This document shows, one piece after another, positions 18,784 to 27,487 of a stretch of DNA of 62,481 bases (positions within the stretch are counted from its first letter, which is position 1; every line of letters starts with the position of its first letter). A program made the position numbers and the translations under genes. This stretch comes from Saprospiraceae bacterium (lineage in GTDB: Bacteria > Bacteroidota > Bacteroidia > Chitinophagales > Saprospiraceae): the NCBI GenBank assembly GCA_022448945.1, contig JAKVCV010000003.1, positions 64,346-126,826 on the forward strand, written 5' to 3'. The notes under the pieces were generated by a model, which saw nothing but the letters and a program-made list of their open reading frames with translations, was not told where the DNA came from and ran no database searches.

Positions 18784-19554
18784 ATGCACTATAAAAACAA
18801 AAAAACAAAAGCAGACAATACTAAACTTATTTATGGTCGACATCCTGTAATAGATGCGATTAATGATGGGATCCCGATTGAAAAAATAATGCTATCAACA
18901 GCTGTAAAGGGCCCTTTTGAAAAGAGCCTAAGGAGTCTATGCAAGCAAAATAATATTCCTCTGCACATTGTTCCTAAGGATCGTATAACTAATATTACTA
19001 CTAAAAATCACCAAGGGATTATCGGGTTTCTTTCTGAACTTGAATACCAATTAATTGAAGATGTTTTCCCTTTAATTTTTGAAAATGGAGAAGTCCCATT
19101 AATAGTTATTTTGGATGGAATAACGGATGTAAGAAATATGGGAGCTATAGCACGCTCTGCAGAAGCAACAGGTGCTCAAGCAATAATTGTCCCACAAAAA
19201 AAGACAGCACAGATGAATGCTGAAGCTATAAAAGCGTCAGCAGGAGCACTTACCAAAATTACAGTCTGCAGAACTCCCAGCTTAGCTAATGCTATCGATT
19301 ATTTAATTTTAAATGGAGTACAAGTAGTTGCTGCTGACCTTAGGGGTAATGATATGCTTTTCGACCTTGATTTGACTATGCCAACAGCAATAGTTATGGG
19401 AGCAGAAGATGAAGGTGTACGACCACACATATTAAGAAAAGCCCAAAAATGGTTTCAAATTCCAATGAAAGGAACTACTGATTCCTTTAACGTTTCTGTA
19501 GCAACCGGAATTGTACTATATGAATGTATTCGACAGCGTAGTCAAATAAACTAA
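18784..19554 (+). CDS. rlmB: 23S rRNA 2'-O-methyltransferase RlmB (SpoU/TrmH family)
   Basis: 256 residues. The N-terminal substrate-binding domain (about 15-85; IYGRHPVIDAI) is followed by a SPOUT knotted methyltransferase domain (about 100-256). The three SpoU motifs are clear: DVRNMGAIARSAEATGA, IVMGAEDEGVR and IPMKGTTDSFNVSVA. The family methylates the ribose of G2251 in 23S rRNA using S-adenosylmethionine; a related tRNA or rRNA site is possible. It is the last gene of the mutY-to-rlmB cluster. Confidence 0.93.
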   Translation: MHYKNKKTKADNTKLIYGRHPVIDAINDGIPIEKIMLSTAVKGPFEKSLRSLCKQNNIPLHIVPKDRITNITTKNHQGIIGFLSELEYQLIEDVFPLIFENGEVPLIVILDGITDVRNMGAIARSAEATGAQAIIVPQKKTAQMNAEAIKASAGALTKITVCRTPSLANAIDYLILNGVQVVAADLRGNDMLFDLDLTMPTAIVMGAEDEGVRPHILRKAQKWFQIPMKGTTDSFNVSVATGIVLYECIRQRSQIN

Positions 19555-19589
19555 TAACATGAAGAGGGAAACCTAAAAGGTATACAAGT

Positions 19590-21386
19590 TTATTCAATAG
19601 AAATATATCTAACGTGGCTAAATCTATCATTGGGCAAAAAAGGAATCCTATTTTGCGCATAATAAGTCCCGTCCTGATAAATAGGACTACCAATCCACAA
19701 AAAAGCATATTGATCAGGTATCGTTGCCATTCTCCAATCTATTTTTGCAACAACTTCTCCATCAATTTTATAATATATATCGTATGGAGACCAAACTATC
19801 TCATATAAGTGATATTCCTCAAAAAAATCACGTCTCAATAATTTTTGACCGGGATAATTTAATTGCACATGATTAAATCGGTCAACACTAAGACCTTCTA
19901 TAACTTCTGCTTTTCCAGGCTTCACAATCACATTTTCATCCCGCATATAATCAACAATTGAATAATTAATAGCAGATCCGCCTCCCCAATTCTCTTCATA
20001 TATTTTGGACCATATTTCTATATCAATTTCAAAAGGTTGCTTACCATTACCGTTAACTAAATAAGAATAAGGGTGCCCAGGAATAGGATCCGCATAAGGA
20101 TGATTATATTGAAACAACCATAGATTATGTATGATTCCTGTTGGAGTATGTGTTTTCTCATTCCGAAGATGGGCAAATTTGGCGACTACCTTTACTGTTC
20201 CATACAAAAAACTAGGGCCAAATTTGATCTCACCCCAGGTCTTTTGTTTTTTCTTAGAAGTAGACCCTGGGTTTTTGAAATAGAAGCCATTTTGATCAAT
20301 GCGAATATTTTCCTTCCTGTTCCCATAATCTGCTTTTACAAAAGGGGCTGTTGAGATAAAGCCTTTAAAATAATCATCTGCAGTCCATTCGTCGGCAATA
20401 ACGTCAGCAAAATACCCTGTACATGTATCACATAATGGTTTTTCATCTCTGTCACTTAACAAATAAATATCACCAGGAGTATAGATATTATCTCCGTTAA
20501 ATGTTTCCTGAAGACTAATAAATTTAAAATGCGAACCATGTGTATGTGCTATATTATCCAAAACTGTAGAGTCTCCATTTATTAGTTTTTCTTGAAAATA
20601 AGCAAATGGGTTAATTTTTCTATAATCCAGTCCCTTCTGAATAAGCGGGTCTTGAGAATCTTCAGTAGCCCATAACATAAATTCATATGCCCCAGGACGA
20701 GCAGGACCATAGAATTTTTTTGTTGTCCATTCTTCATTTTTGGGATCTTTACCAATTACATATTCCAAGGTGATTTCTTTCTCCTGATTTGCTTCAATTT
20801 CTACTGCTTTTACATTTGATCCACCATAGAAATTTTGCATAAATTGACGTGTATCAAAATTGGCATCCTTACCAGTTGAAAAACCATAAGAATTGTTTTG
20901 ATAAAAGAGCCTACAGTATATTATTTTTGAGTCTTTACTTTTATTGATTAACACTACTCTCCCTTTAGCCTTTACATCTTCTCCTAAACAAGGATTAGGA
21001 TACGCAACATCTGCATAGCGATATTGTTTAGGTTCTTTAACACAATTATATTTATGAACATATTGATACTGCTTAGATGTGTCCTGATTTAGCGGGTAAA
21101 AGTATACTTCCAAATCATTATTAATAATCATTTTAGAGTTGGTTTCAAGTACAGATGGTAACCCTGAATAATCATTGGTATCACGTATTGTCAGCTCAAA
21201 TTCGTTAACATAATTTTTATCTGATTTAAATAGATGATCGTACTTTTCCCAGCCACTTTTATATGCATCAGGTATGGAAAAACCATTATAATATACCTTC
21301 ACTCCCTCCCGCGGTTCATTTGGCTTACAGCCCCATAAAAGGCAAAAGAAAAAGAAACTTAAAATAACTATAATAGTGTTTTTCAT
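19590..21386 (-). CDS. GH16-like lipoprotein with a large N-terminal domain
   Basis: 598 residues. The leader ends in a lipobox (LLWGC, Cys20). The C-terminal third is a concanavalin-type glycoside hydrolase family 16 fold: FEIDIE at 452-457 matches the E-x-D-x-x/x-E active-site signature. It is preceded by GPSFLYGTVKVVAKFAH and followed by HLYEIVWSPYDIYYKIDG, both typical of GH16 strands. The first 350 residues contain beta-rich segments I do not recognise. The likely role is cleavage of a beta-1,3/1,4-linked glucan or galactan at the cell surface. No SusC/SusD pair is adjacent, so the substrate cannot be inferred. Confidence 0.8.
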   Translation of the reverse strand: MKNTIIVILSFFFFCLLWGCKPNEPREGVKVYYNGFSIPDAYKSGWEKYDHLFKSDKNYVNEFELTIRDTNDYSGLPSVLETNSKMIINNDLEVYFYPLNQDTSKQYQYVHKYNCVKEPKQYRYADVAYPNPCLGEDVKAKGRVVLINKSKDSKIIYCRLFYQNNSYGFSTGKDANFDTRQFMQNFYGGSNVKAVEIEANQEKEITLEYVIGKDPKNEEWTTKKFYGPARPGAYEFMLWATEDSQDPLIQKGLDYRKINPFAYFQEKLINGDSTVLDNIAHTHGSHFKFISLQETFNGDNIYTPGDIYLLSDRDEKPLCDTCTGYFADVIADEWTADDYFKGFISTAPFVKADYGNRKENIRIDQNGFYFKNPGSTSKKKQKTWGEIKFGPSFLYGTVKVVAKFAHLRNEKTHTPTGIIHNLWLFQYNHPYADPIPGHPYSYLVNGNGKQPFEIDIEIWSKIYEENWGGGSAINYSIVDYMRDENVIVKPGKAEVIEGLSVDRFNHVQLNYPGQKLLRRDFFEEYHLYEIVWSPYDIYYKIDGEVVAKIDWRMATIPDQYAFLWIGSPIYQDGTYYAQNRIPFLPNDRFSHVRYISIE

Positions 21387-21411
21387 AACTTATATGGATC
21401 AGAAAGTTATT

Positions 21412-21487
21412 CTATTAAAAAAGAGATGACAAGAAATAAAATATCAGTTACAGGTTTTTGCAAATAATAAATTACTACTTGTCATCT
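21412..21487 (-). terminator. Long-loop terminator after serC
   Basis: On the minus strand AGATGACAAG (21487-21478) pairs perfectly with CTTGTCATCT (21433-21424), enclosing a 44-base loop. The stem is followed by CTTTTTTAAT. It lies 20 bases beyond the serC stop. The stem and tail fit an intrinsic terminator; the loop is unusually long. Confidence 0.6.
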
Positions 21488-21506
21488 GATGGCAAGTTCT
21501 ATAACA

Positions 21507-22571
21507 CTATTCTGGTTTAAAATTTTGCATTAGACTTACTAAAAACTCTATACTTGAAACTGGCATTGCATTGTAGATAGAGGCACGGAAGCCACCTACA
21601 GAACGGTGTCCTTTAATCCCTGAAACACCATTGGCAGTACAATACTCCATAAATGCTGCTTCATGCGCCGGGTTGTCAGCTACAAATGGCACGTTCATCA
21701 AGGAGCGATCTTCTATGGCAGCAGTACCTTTGAAGAAAGAATTTCTGTCAATTTCATCATATAACAATGCAGCCTTTTTCTTGTTGTGTGCTTCCATTGC
21801 TTTAATCCCTCCCTTCGCCTGCAACCATCTTAGTGTGAGCAAACAGACATAAATAGGATAAACAGGAGGCGTATTAAATGATGAGTTTTTGCTTATATGC
21901 GTCCGGTAATCCAGCATTGTTGGAATGTTCCTTTGAACTTGACCCAAGATTTCTTTGCGAACAATCACTAAAGTAGTCCCAGCAGGGCCAAGATTCTTCT
22001 GCGCCCCAGCATATATAAGATCAAATTTATTGGCATCGATTTCCCGACTGAATATTTCTGATGACATATCAGCAATTAACAGTGCATCAGTATTAGGGAT
22101 GTCATGAAACTGTGTTCCATAGATCGTATTGTTACTGGTGATGTGTAAATATTTCGCATCTGATGGCACAGTCCAGTTTTTGGGGATATAATTGTATGTT
22201 GTTTCTTTAGATGTAGCCAACACTTCAACATGTCCAAAATTGGACACTTCCTTGATCGCCTTGGCAGACCACGCTCCCGTATCAATATAGCAACCTTTTT
22301 CATTCTCATTCAACAAGTTCATTGGTGCCATAAAAAACTGAGAACTTGCTCCTCCAGTCAAGAAGAGCACTGCGTAATCATCTCCAAGATTAAGTAATTG
22401 CCTAACGAGACTTTCAGCCTCATCCATAAAACCTGCTACTTCTTTGCTTCTGTGAGACATCTCTAAAAGAGATAAACCTTTTCCTTCATAGTTTTCAACC
22501 GCTTTGGATGCCTCTACTATTACTGAATCAGGAAGAATAGCAGGTCCTGCACTAAAATTATGGATTTTCAT
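21507..22571 (-). CDS. serC: Phosphoserine aminotransferase SerC
   Basis: 354 residues from ATG 22571 (MKIHNFSAGPAILPD, the standard N-terminus). The frame is open to another ATG at 22628, which would add 19 polar residues foreign to the family; that start is possible because the predicted promoter lies upstream of both. It is a PLP-dependent class V aminotransferase: the PLP-lysine lies in YAGAQKNLGPAGTT, GGASSQFF binds the cofactor phosphate, and GHRSVGGFRASIYNA is near the C-terminus. It converts 3-phosphohydroxypyruvate to phosphoserine in serine synthesis and also acts in pyridoxal phosphate synthesis in some bacteria. No other serine gene is adjacent. Confidence 0.95.
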   Translation of the reverse strand: MKIHNFSAGPAILPDSVIVEASKAVENYEGKGLSLLEMSHRSKEVAGFMDEAESLVRQLLNLGDDYAVLFLTGGASSQFFMAPMNLLNENEKGCYIDTGAWSAKAIKEVSNFGHVEVLATSKETTYNYIPKNWTVPSDAKYLHITSNNTIYGTQFHDIPNTDALLIADMSSEIFSREIDANKFDLIYAGAQKNLGPAGTTLVIVRKEILGQVQRNIPTMLDYRTHISKNSSFNTPPVYPIYVCLLTLRWLQAKGGIKAMEAHNKKKAALLYDEIDRNSFFKGTAAIEDRSLMNVPFVADNPAHEAAFMEYCTANGVSGIKGHRSVGGFRASIYNAMPVSSIEFLVSLMQNFKPE

Positions 22572-22650
22572 ATTTTTTTGACTTTGTTTTAACAGAGCTT
22601 CGTCCTGCTCTTTTTTAATTACCTCCATGATAGATTGTTTTGGTGAGCCA

Positions 22651-22681
22651 CAAATCTAAGACCTTATTCGCACCTATACAA
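22651..22681 (-). promoter_or_regulatory. Bacteroidota-type promoter for serC
   Basis: On the minus strand TTG (22681-22679), a 20-base spacer and TAGATTTG (22658-22651) match the Bacteroidota consensus TTG-N17-23-TAnnTTTG. Transcription would begin near 22644, upstream of both possible serC starts. Confidence 0.65.
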
Positions 22682-22753
22682 CCTTTGTTCATGGAAAATG
22701 TTTGATTTTTTACCTATATAATAAAACATAACTAAAATGAGAAACTCAACAAC

Positions 22754-23941
22754 TCAATAATCTTTCATTAACCCTTCTTCTATCCAATCTGCTAGAGCTT
22801 GCCTATTGGTGGGATACAAAATTCTCTTTTGGTCATTTGAGTTTTGAATATTTCCAACCTCGATAAACACAGGGATTGGTTTTACTTCTCTTAGCATATG
22901 AAGGTCTCTAGGAGTTACAGTGCCATTATATTCTCCACTTTTACGGTTAATGGCATATTTTTTTTTCATGGTATTATGAAGTTTATATGCTAAGTTTTTA
23001 CCAATTTTACTACTAGGATAATAATAAAAAAATAAATCAATTCTCTTCGACTTTATTCTGGAATCAACATGAATTTCAACCAGCCGTTGATACTCAACCC
23101 CTTTTTTTCTATTTTGTTCATATAGCTTATTGACTATGTTTGAGCGTTGTTCTAACCTTGGTTTTTGACTAACAGGGATAACCTTATCAGGCCAGCACCT
23201 TTCGTCCATATCGGGTACTAAATAATTTTCATCTCTAATTCCATCATTTGGATCACGAATAATTAGATAAACAACTGCACTGTGTTCAATAAGATTTTTA
23301 GCCAAACGCAATGAAATATCATATGCATACTCATCTTCACAGAGGTACTTGCCCTTGTATTTAGCCATAGCACCAGGGTCAGGCCCACCATGTCCCGCTA
23401 CAATATAGTAGACAGCACCAGCAAGTTTATCATCAACAATAGGGATATTGGAATATTTTTCACCAAAAATAGGATAAATGTTGTTGTCAGGAAGAAAATC
23501 AGTGACATTCTTTAAACAATACTTAAGGTGATGAGGGACCCAAAGTTCAAGGGAGCCCTTTCTAAAGTCACTAGCCTTAAGACCCAATTCTACCATCAAT
23601 TCATTATATCTTTCTATCTGTTTAGCTTGATTCCAATCTTTTATATTAATTGTAGATCTTATAGACTTTTGATTGTATTTGAATTTATAAACTGGCAAAT
23701 TATATGTTTTCCCCAATTTCAATCTTGATGTTTCAGTAAGCGAATTTATTTTACAGAATTTATCCAGAGAACATTGATTTTTGTCTAATTGATATCGTCC
23801 CAAAAGCTTATAAATTCCATCCCCTTTCTGAGCAATTGCTTGTATATAATCCTTTGACCTTTGACTATACAGTTCCTTTATGTTACAAAAAGTAGACATA
23901 AATAAAAAACAAAAAAAATACAGGAAAGATGGGTTAAACAT
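22754..23941 (-). CDS. Exported N-acetylmuramoyl-L-alanine amidase with LysM-like N-terminus
   Basis: 395 residues. A signal peptide (about 1-26) precedes a LysM-like segment (about 36-90: GDGIYKLLGRYQL ... LKLGKTYNLPVYKF), then an Amidase_3 zinc domain (about 175-390). Zinc and catalytic residues can be placed: His184 (AGHGGPDPGA), Glu204 (EDEYAYD), His291 (EIHVDS) and Glu361 (FIEVGNIQN). It cleaves the bond between muramic acid and the stem peptide of peptidoglycan in the periplasm, as in cell separation or remodelling. The gap of 125 residues between domains is longer than in minimal AmiC-type enzymes. Confidence 0.87.
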   Translation of the reverse strand: MFNPSFLYFFCFLFMSTFCNIKELYSQRSKDYIQAIAQKGDGIYKLLGRYQLDKNQCSLDKFCKINSLTETSRLKLGKTYNLPVYKFKYNQKSIRSTINIKDWNQAKQIERYNELMVELGLKASDFRKGSLELWVPHHLKYCLKNVTDFLPDNNIYPIFGEKYSNIPIVDDKLAGAVYYIVAGHGGPDPGAMAKYKGKYLCEDEYAYDISLRLAKNLIEHSAVVYLIIRDPNDGIRDENYLVPDMDERCWPDKVIPVSQKPRLEQRSNIVNKLYEQNRKKGVEYQRLVEIHVDSRIKSKRIDLFFYYYPSSKIGKNLAYKLHNTMKKKYAINRKSGEYNGTVTPRDLHMLREVKPIPVFIEVGNIQNSNDQKRILYPTNRQALADWIEEGLMKDY

Positions 23942-24159
23942 TTTACTTTAAATGTTTTAAAAAAATCAGTCAAATGTTTTTAGTGATAATAATTGTACCA
24001 ATTCAATCTAATAACAGGAAAATTGTTGTTCTATTGTGAATTTATACAATTAATCATTGAGTTCTATAATAAGATAGTATAAATATAGGAAACTTGAAAA
24101 ATTTAAACCTATTTTTAGGCATGCTGTTAGAGCTTATTTAGTTTTAGGGTGCAAATCTT

Positions 24160-24167
24160 TATATTTG
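24160..24167 (+). promoter_or_regulatory. Putative -7 element for the DUF368-aroE pair
   Basis: TATATTTG matches TAnnTTTG. Its last three bases form a TTG in frame with the next gene, which is therefore promoter rather than start codon. The leader to ATG 24219 would be about 45 bases. The upstream -33 TTG is not clear. Confidence 0.45.
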
Positions 24168-24218
24168 ACAATTAAGTTTAACAATAAACAAGGATATGTT
24201 GGACACAAAAAATTAATA

Positions 24219-25178
24219 ATGAATATGAACGGCACGAATCACTTTTTTATTTTTTTAAAAGGTATGGGAATGGGGATTGCGGAAGTCATCCCGGGAGTTT
24301 CTGGAGGTACTATTGCCTTTATAACAGGAATTTACGAACGACTACTCAATTGTATTAAATCTTTTAACTTAAGCTTATTTGAGACTTTCAAAAAGGAGGG
24401 AACTAAAGGTCTATGGAAAGCAGTTGATGGACTATTTTTAACATTTTTATTGGCCGGGATGGCGGCAGGTGTTATTGTAGGTGTTTTAGGAGTAACCTAT
24501 TTACTTGAACAATACCCTGAACCATTATGGGCATTTTTCTTTGGCCTTATTATAGCATCCGCTGTGTATATTGGAAAACAAATTCAACAATGGTCAATAT
24601 TGAATATTGTCTTACTCTTGTCAGGGGCCGTGGTAGCATATTGTATTAGTGTGCTTCCAATGGGTCAAGGTTCTGATTCACTTCTATACACATTCCTGGC
24701 AGGAACTATCGCAATTTCTGCACTTATTTTGCCAGGCATATCAGGTTCTTTTATTCTCTTATTGATGGGCATGTATACCATTATCATACCTACTATTAAA
24801 ACAGCTTTAAAAACATTTGAATCGGATGCTCTAATCGTTCTTATAGTTTTTGGATTAGGATGTCTATTAGGATTAATGACGTTTTCAAGATTACTTTCAT
24901 ATACATTCAAAAACTACAAAACCTCAACTTTGGCTGTGTTAACTGGCTTTATGATTGGTTCTCTCAATAAAATATGGCCCTGGCGTATACCTATAGAGAC
25001 AATTACAACAGCTGAGGGTAAAGAAAAAATCATCCGTGAGAGTAATTTATTACCAACAACCTATGAGCAAATAAATGGAAATGAAGCACACCTAATTATG
25101 TGTCTTACCCTATTTATAGTAGGCTTTTTTGTAGTATTAATTTTAGATTATTGGGACTCAAAAAAAGAAGCTGATTGA
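24219..25178 (+). CDS. DUF368 family integral membrane protein
   Basis: 319 residues from ATG 24219; an in-frame TTG 54 bases upstream overlaps a -7 promoter element and was rejected. The family signature near the N-terminus, GIAEVIPGVSGGTIAFITGIYE, is repeated in weaker form in the middle (ISALILPGISGSFILLLMGMY), consistent with an internal inverted duplication. About eight or nine transmembrane helices follow. DUF368 proteins are conserved in bacteria and archaea and belong to the group with recently reported roles in polyprenyl-phosphate recycling, so a lipid-carrier flippase role is possible; this assignment is from memory of the family. It overlaps aroE by one base (TGATG). Confidence 0.88.
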   Translation: MNMNGTNHFFIFLKGMGMGIAEVIPGVSGGTIAFITGIYERLLNCIKSFNLSLFETFKKEGTKGLWKAVDGLFLTFLLAGMAAGVIVGVLGVTYLLEQYPEPLWAFFFGLIIASAVYIGKQIQQWSILNIVLLLSGAVVAYCISVLPMGQGSDSLLYTFLAGTIAISALILPGISGSFILLLMGMYTIIIPTIKTALKTFESDALIVLIVFGLGCLLGLMTFSRLLSYTFKNYKTSTLAVLTGFMIGSLNKIWPWRIPIETITTAEGKEKIIRESNLLPTTYEQINGNEAHLIMCLTLFIVGFFVVLILDYWDSKKEAD

Positions 25179-25915
25179 TGAAACAATACGGACTAATTGG
25201 AAAACAAATACAACATTCTTTTTCGCCTTCTTTTTTTGCAAAAAAATTCAAAAATGAGGGCATTACTGACTCAGAGTATCATCTATTCCCACTAGAAAAA
25301 ATATCAGATTTTAATGCCTTAATAGACCAACATCCCACCTTAAAGGGATTAAATGTTACAATCCCATATAAAACAGAAATCCTACCATACCTAGATAAAA
25401 TATCTCCACAGGCAGCCTCTATAGGAGCTGTAAATACAATAAAATTTGCAGGCGGATTAGTTCATGGCTTTAATACAGATGTTTATGGCTTTCAATATTC
25501 ATTGGCGTCACAATTGTCTAAATATCAATATAATTCAACAGCATTGATATTAGGTGCTGGAGGTGCATCAAAAGCTGTTGTTTATGCATTAAATCAAATG
25601 GGAATTAATTATAAAATTGTTTCAAGAAAAAAAACTCAAGACCGATTAACCTATTCGGAACTAAAACATGAAATTGTAAAACGTAATCTTATAATAATTA
25701 ACACAACACCATTAGGTATGTATCCAGAAATAAACAGCTGCCCAAACCTACCCTATGAGGCGATAGGTAGTGACCATTTATTATTTGATCTTGTTTACAA
25801 TCCTACTCAAACACGCTTCATGAAAAATGGAATCGAAAGGGGTGCGAAAGTGGTGAATGGAATAGAAATGTTATACTTGCAAGCTGAAAAATCCTGGGAG
25901 ATCTGGCAAGAATGA
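25178..25915 (+). CDS. aroE: Shikimate dehydrogenase AroE
   Basis: 245 residues starting at ATG 25178, which overlaps the upstream stop in TGATG. Substrate-binding motifs SFSPSFF (about 14-20), LNVTIPYKTEI with its catalytic Lys (about 58-68) and GAVNTIKF with Asp in FNTDVYGF (about 80-101) are followed by the NADP Rossmann motif LGAGGASKAV (about 122-131). The C-terminus contains DLVYNPTQTRFM and NGIEMLYLQA. It reduces 3-dehydroshikimate to shikimate in aromatic amino acid synthesis. At 245 residues it is slightly shorter than the E. coli enzyme but complete. It should be translationally coupled to the DUF368 gene. Confidence 0.95.
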   Translation: MKQYGLIGKQIQHSFSPSFFAKKFKNEGITDSEYHLFPLEKISDFNALIDQHPTLKGLNVTIPYKTEILPYLDKISPQAASIGAVNTIKFAGGLVHGFNTDVYGFQYSLASQLSKYQYNSTALILGAGGASKAVVYALNQMGINYKIVSRKKTQDRLTYSELKHEIVKRNLIIINTTPLGMYPEINSCPNLPYEAIGSDHLLFDLVYNPTQTRFMKNGIERGAKVVNGIEMLYLQAEKSWEIWQE

Positions 25916-25976
25916 ATTTTTGATGATTATATTTGAATAACTTTAAGCTTCATTATAAAAAAATAAATATTAAAAT

Positions 25977-27146
25977 ATGCCAAGGGTTGATTTTAGAAAT
26001 ACTGCAATTGCCTTTGAAAGGAAATCAAAGAAACAATTAAAAGAAACAGCCAGATTGTTCAAAATAATGAATAGCAGCTTTTTGGTAAATCTTGGAAGCA
26101 ACCTAACATTATTCGCTTTAAAAATTAATATGCCGATCAATGGCATTATAAAAAGAACTATTTTTAAACAATTTTGTGGCGGTGCAACTTTTAATGAATG
26201 TAGGGAAACAATTAAAGAATTGGCAGATTATCAAGTAGAAACCATTCTGGATTATGGTGCTGAAGGCAAAGAAAGCAATGCTGCTTTTGATATTACAGTA
26301 GAGGAATCTATAAAATCTGTTAGGTTTGCTGCTGAACATGATACGGTTAATGTAGTTAGCTGTAAAATAACAGGTTTAGTTAGTAACGGCTTGCTAGAAA
26401 AGGTATCTGCACAGAAACAACTAAACCAAAAAGAAACCGATGACTATAATAGAATGCTCGCCAGACTCGATACTATTTGTAAAGAAGCGCACCAATTGAA
26501 AGTTGCATTATTTATCGATGCAGAAGAAAGTTGGATGCAAGATGCCATTGATCAGGCAACTGATTTAATGATGGAAAGATATAATAAAAACTATGTTACC
26601 GTATACAATACTTACCAAATGTACCGTCATGATCGTTTAGATTTTCTGAAAAAATCTTTCGAATTGGCCAAAGAAAAAAAATATATCCTAGGTGCAAAAT
26701 TAGTTCGTGGAGCGTATATGGAAAAAGAACGTCAAAGAGCTAAAGACATGTCCTATCCTTCACCCATTCAACCAGATAAAAAATCTTGCGACAATGATTA
26801 CAATGCTGCAGTAAAGTTTTGCGTTGACAACTATGAAAAAATCTCCTCTTGCGTCGCTTCTCACAATGAATTCAGTACATTATATCAACTGCAACTTATG
26901 GACGAAATGAATATTCCGAAAAAACATAAACATTTCAATTTCTGCCAACTTTACGGAATGAGCGACAATCTTACATTTAATTTAGCAAAAGCAGGTTATA
27001 ATGTTGCAAAATACGTCCCTTATGGTCCCGTAAGAGATGTCATACCATATTTAATCAGACGTGCAAAAGAAAATTCTGCAGTAGATACAGAGGTAAGTAG
27101 AGAATTAAGACTAATAAGAAAGGAGCTAAAAAGAAGGAAAAAATAA
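25977..27146 (+). CDS. Proline dehydrogenase (monofunctional PRODH)
   Basis: 389 residues, an FAD-linked TIM barrel of the PRODH family. Motifs seen: ILDYGAEGK (about 84-92), IDAEESWMQDAID (about 181-193), GAKLVRGAYMEKERQRA (about 239-255), ASHNEFS near 298 and the C-terminal FNFCQLYGMSD with YVPYGPVRDVIPYLIRRAKEN. It oxidises proline to delta-1-pyrroline-5-carboxylate and passes electrons to quinone. There is no fused P5C dehydrogenase, as is normal in Bacteroidota. Its stop codon abuts the stop of the convergent gene with no spacer (TAATTA). ProC, which catalyses the opposite direction, lies 15 kb away. Confidence 0.93.
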   Translation: MPRVDFRNTAIAFERKSKKQLKETARLFKIMNSSFLVNLGSNLTLFALKINMPINGIIKRTIFKQFCGGATFNECRETIKELADYQVETILDYGAEGKESNAAFDITVEESIKSVRFAAEHDTVNVVSCKITGLVSNGLLEKVSAQKQLNQKETDDYNRMLARLDTICKEAHQLKVALFIDAEESWMQDAIDQATDLMMERYNKNYVTVYNTYQMYRHDRLDFLKKSFELAKEKKYILGAKLVRGAYMEKERQRAKDMSYPSPIQPDKKSCDNDYNAAVKFCVDNYEKISSCVASHNEFSTLYQLQLMDEMNIPKKHKHFNFCQLYGMSDNLTFNLAKAGYNVAKYVPYGPVRDVIPYLIRRAKENSAVDTEVSRELRLIRKELKRRKK

Positions 27147-27419
27147 TTATTTGGCACCTCGTTTTGTTAGTAAAAGCTCATAGAATGTTAAAGTTTCTTC
27201 ATCAAACCCCTCAGTATCAATCTCTAGTTCGTTTAGAATGTATACCAGACAATTTATTCTAGCGTCTGTTTTGTAGAATTTATTAATCACAATTGTTTTA
27301 CGCTCATTCACAATACAGTAACCTGAATTGAAATGCCCTTTTTCATAAATAATTTTATATCCAACTTCTTTAAAGAGGTTTTCTAACTTTTTAAGATTGG
27401 CTGTTGTATATTTGAGCAT
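27147..27419 (-). CDS. Small conserved protein of unknown function
   Basis: 90 residues from ATG 27419 (MLKYTTANLKKLENLFKEVGY). The frame also allows ATG 27437 and GTG 27449; I chose the start at which the ordered sequence begins. It contains a pattern I associate with a small protein widespread in Bacteroidota: KLE.LF..VGY...YEKG.F.SGYCIV....IVINKF....R...L. It is soluble, with no signal peptide and one Cys in SGYCIV. The function is unknown. It is convergent with proline dehydrogenase (stops abut) and divergent from the barrel gene. Confidence 0.72.
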   Translation of the reverse strand: MLKYTTANLKKLENLFKEVGYKIIYEKGHFNSGYCIVNERKTIVINKFYKTDARINCLVYILNELEIDTEGFDEETLTFYELLLTKRGAK

Positions 27420-27477
27420 TTTATGATGAGTTTTCATTATTTTGATCACCCAAAATCTAATAATTTTTTCAGAAAAG

Positions 27478-27485
27478 CAAATTTA
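27478..27485 (-). promoter_or_regulatory. Possible -7 element for the small conserved gene
   Basis: On the minus strand TAAATTTG matches TAnnTTTG, 28 to 58 bases upstream of the candidate starts of the 27147-27419 gene. Any -33 element would lie inside the start of the divergent barrel gene at 27488. Confidence 0.35.
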
Positions 27486-27487
27486 TA

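Noticed and set aside
24165-24218. TTG start extending the DUF368 protein by 18 residues
   Set aside because: The TTG is the end of a TATATTTG promoter element and the extension is not family-like.
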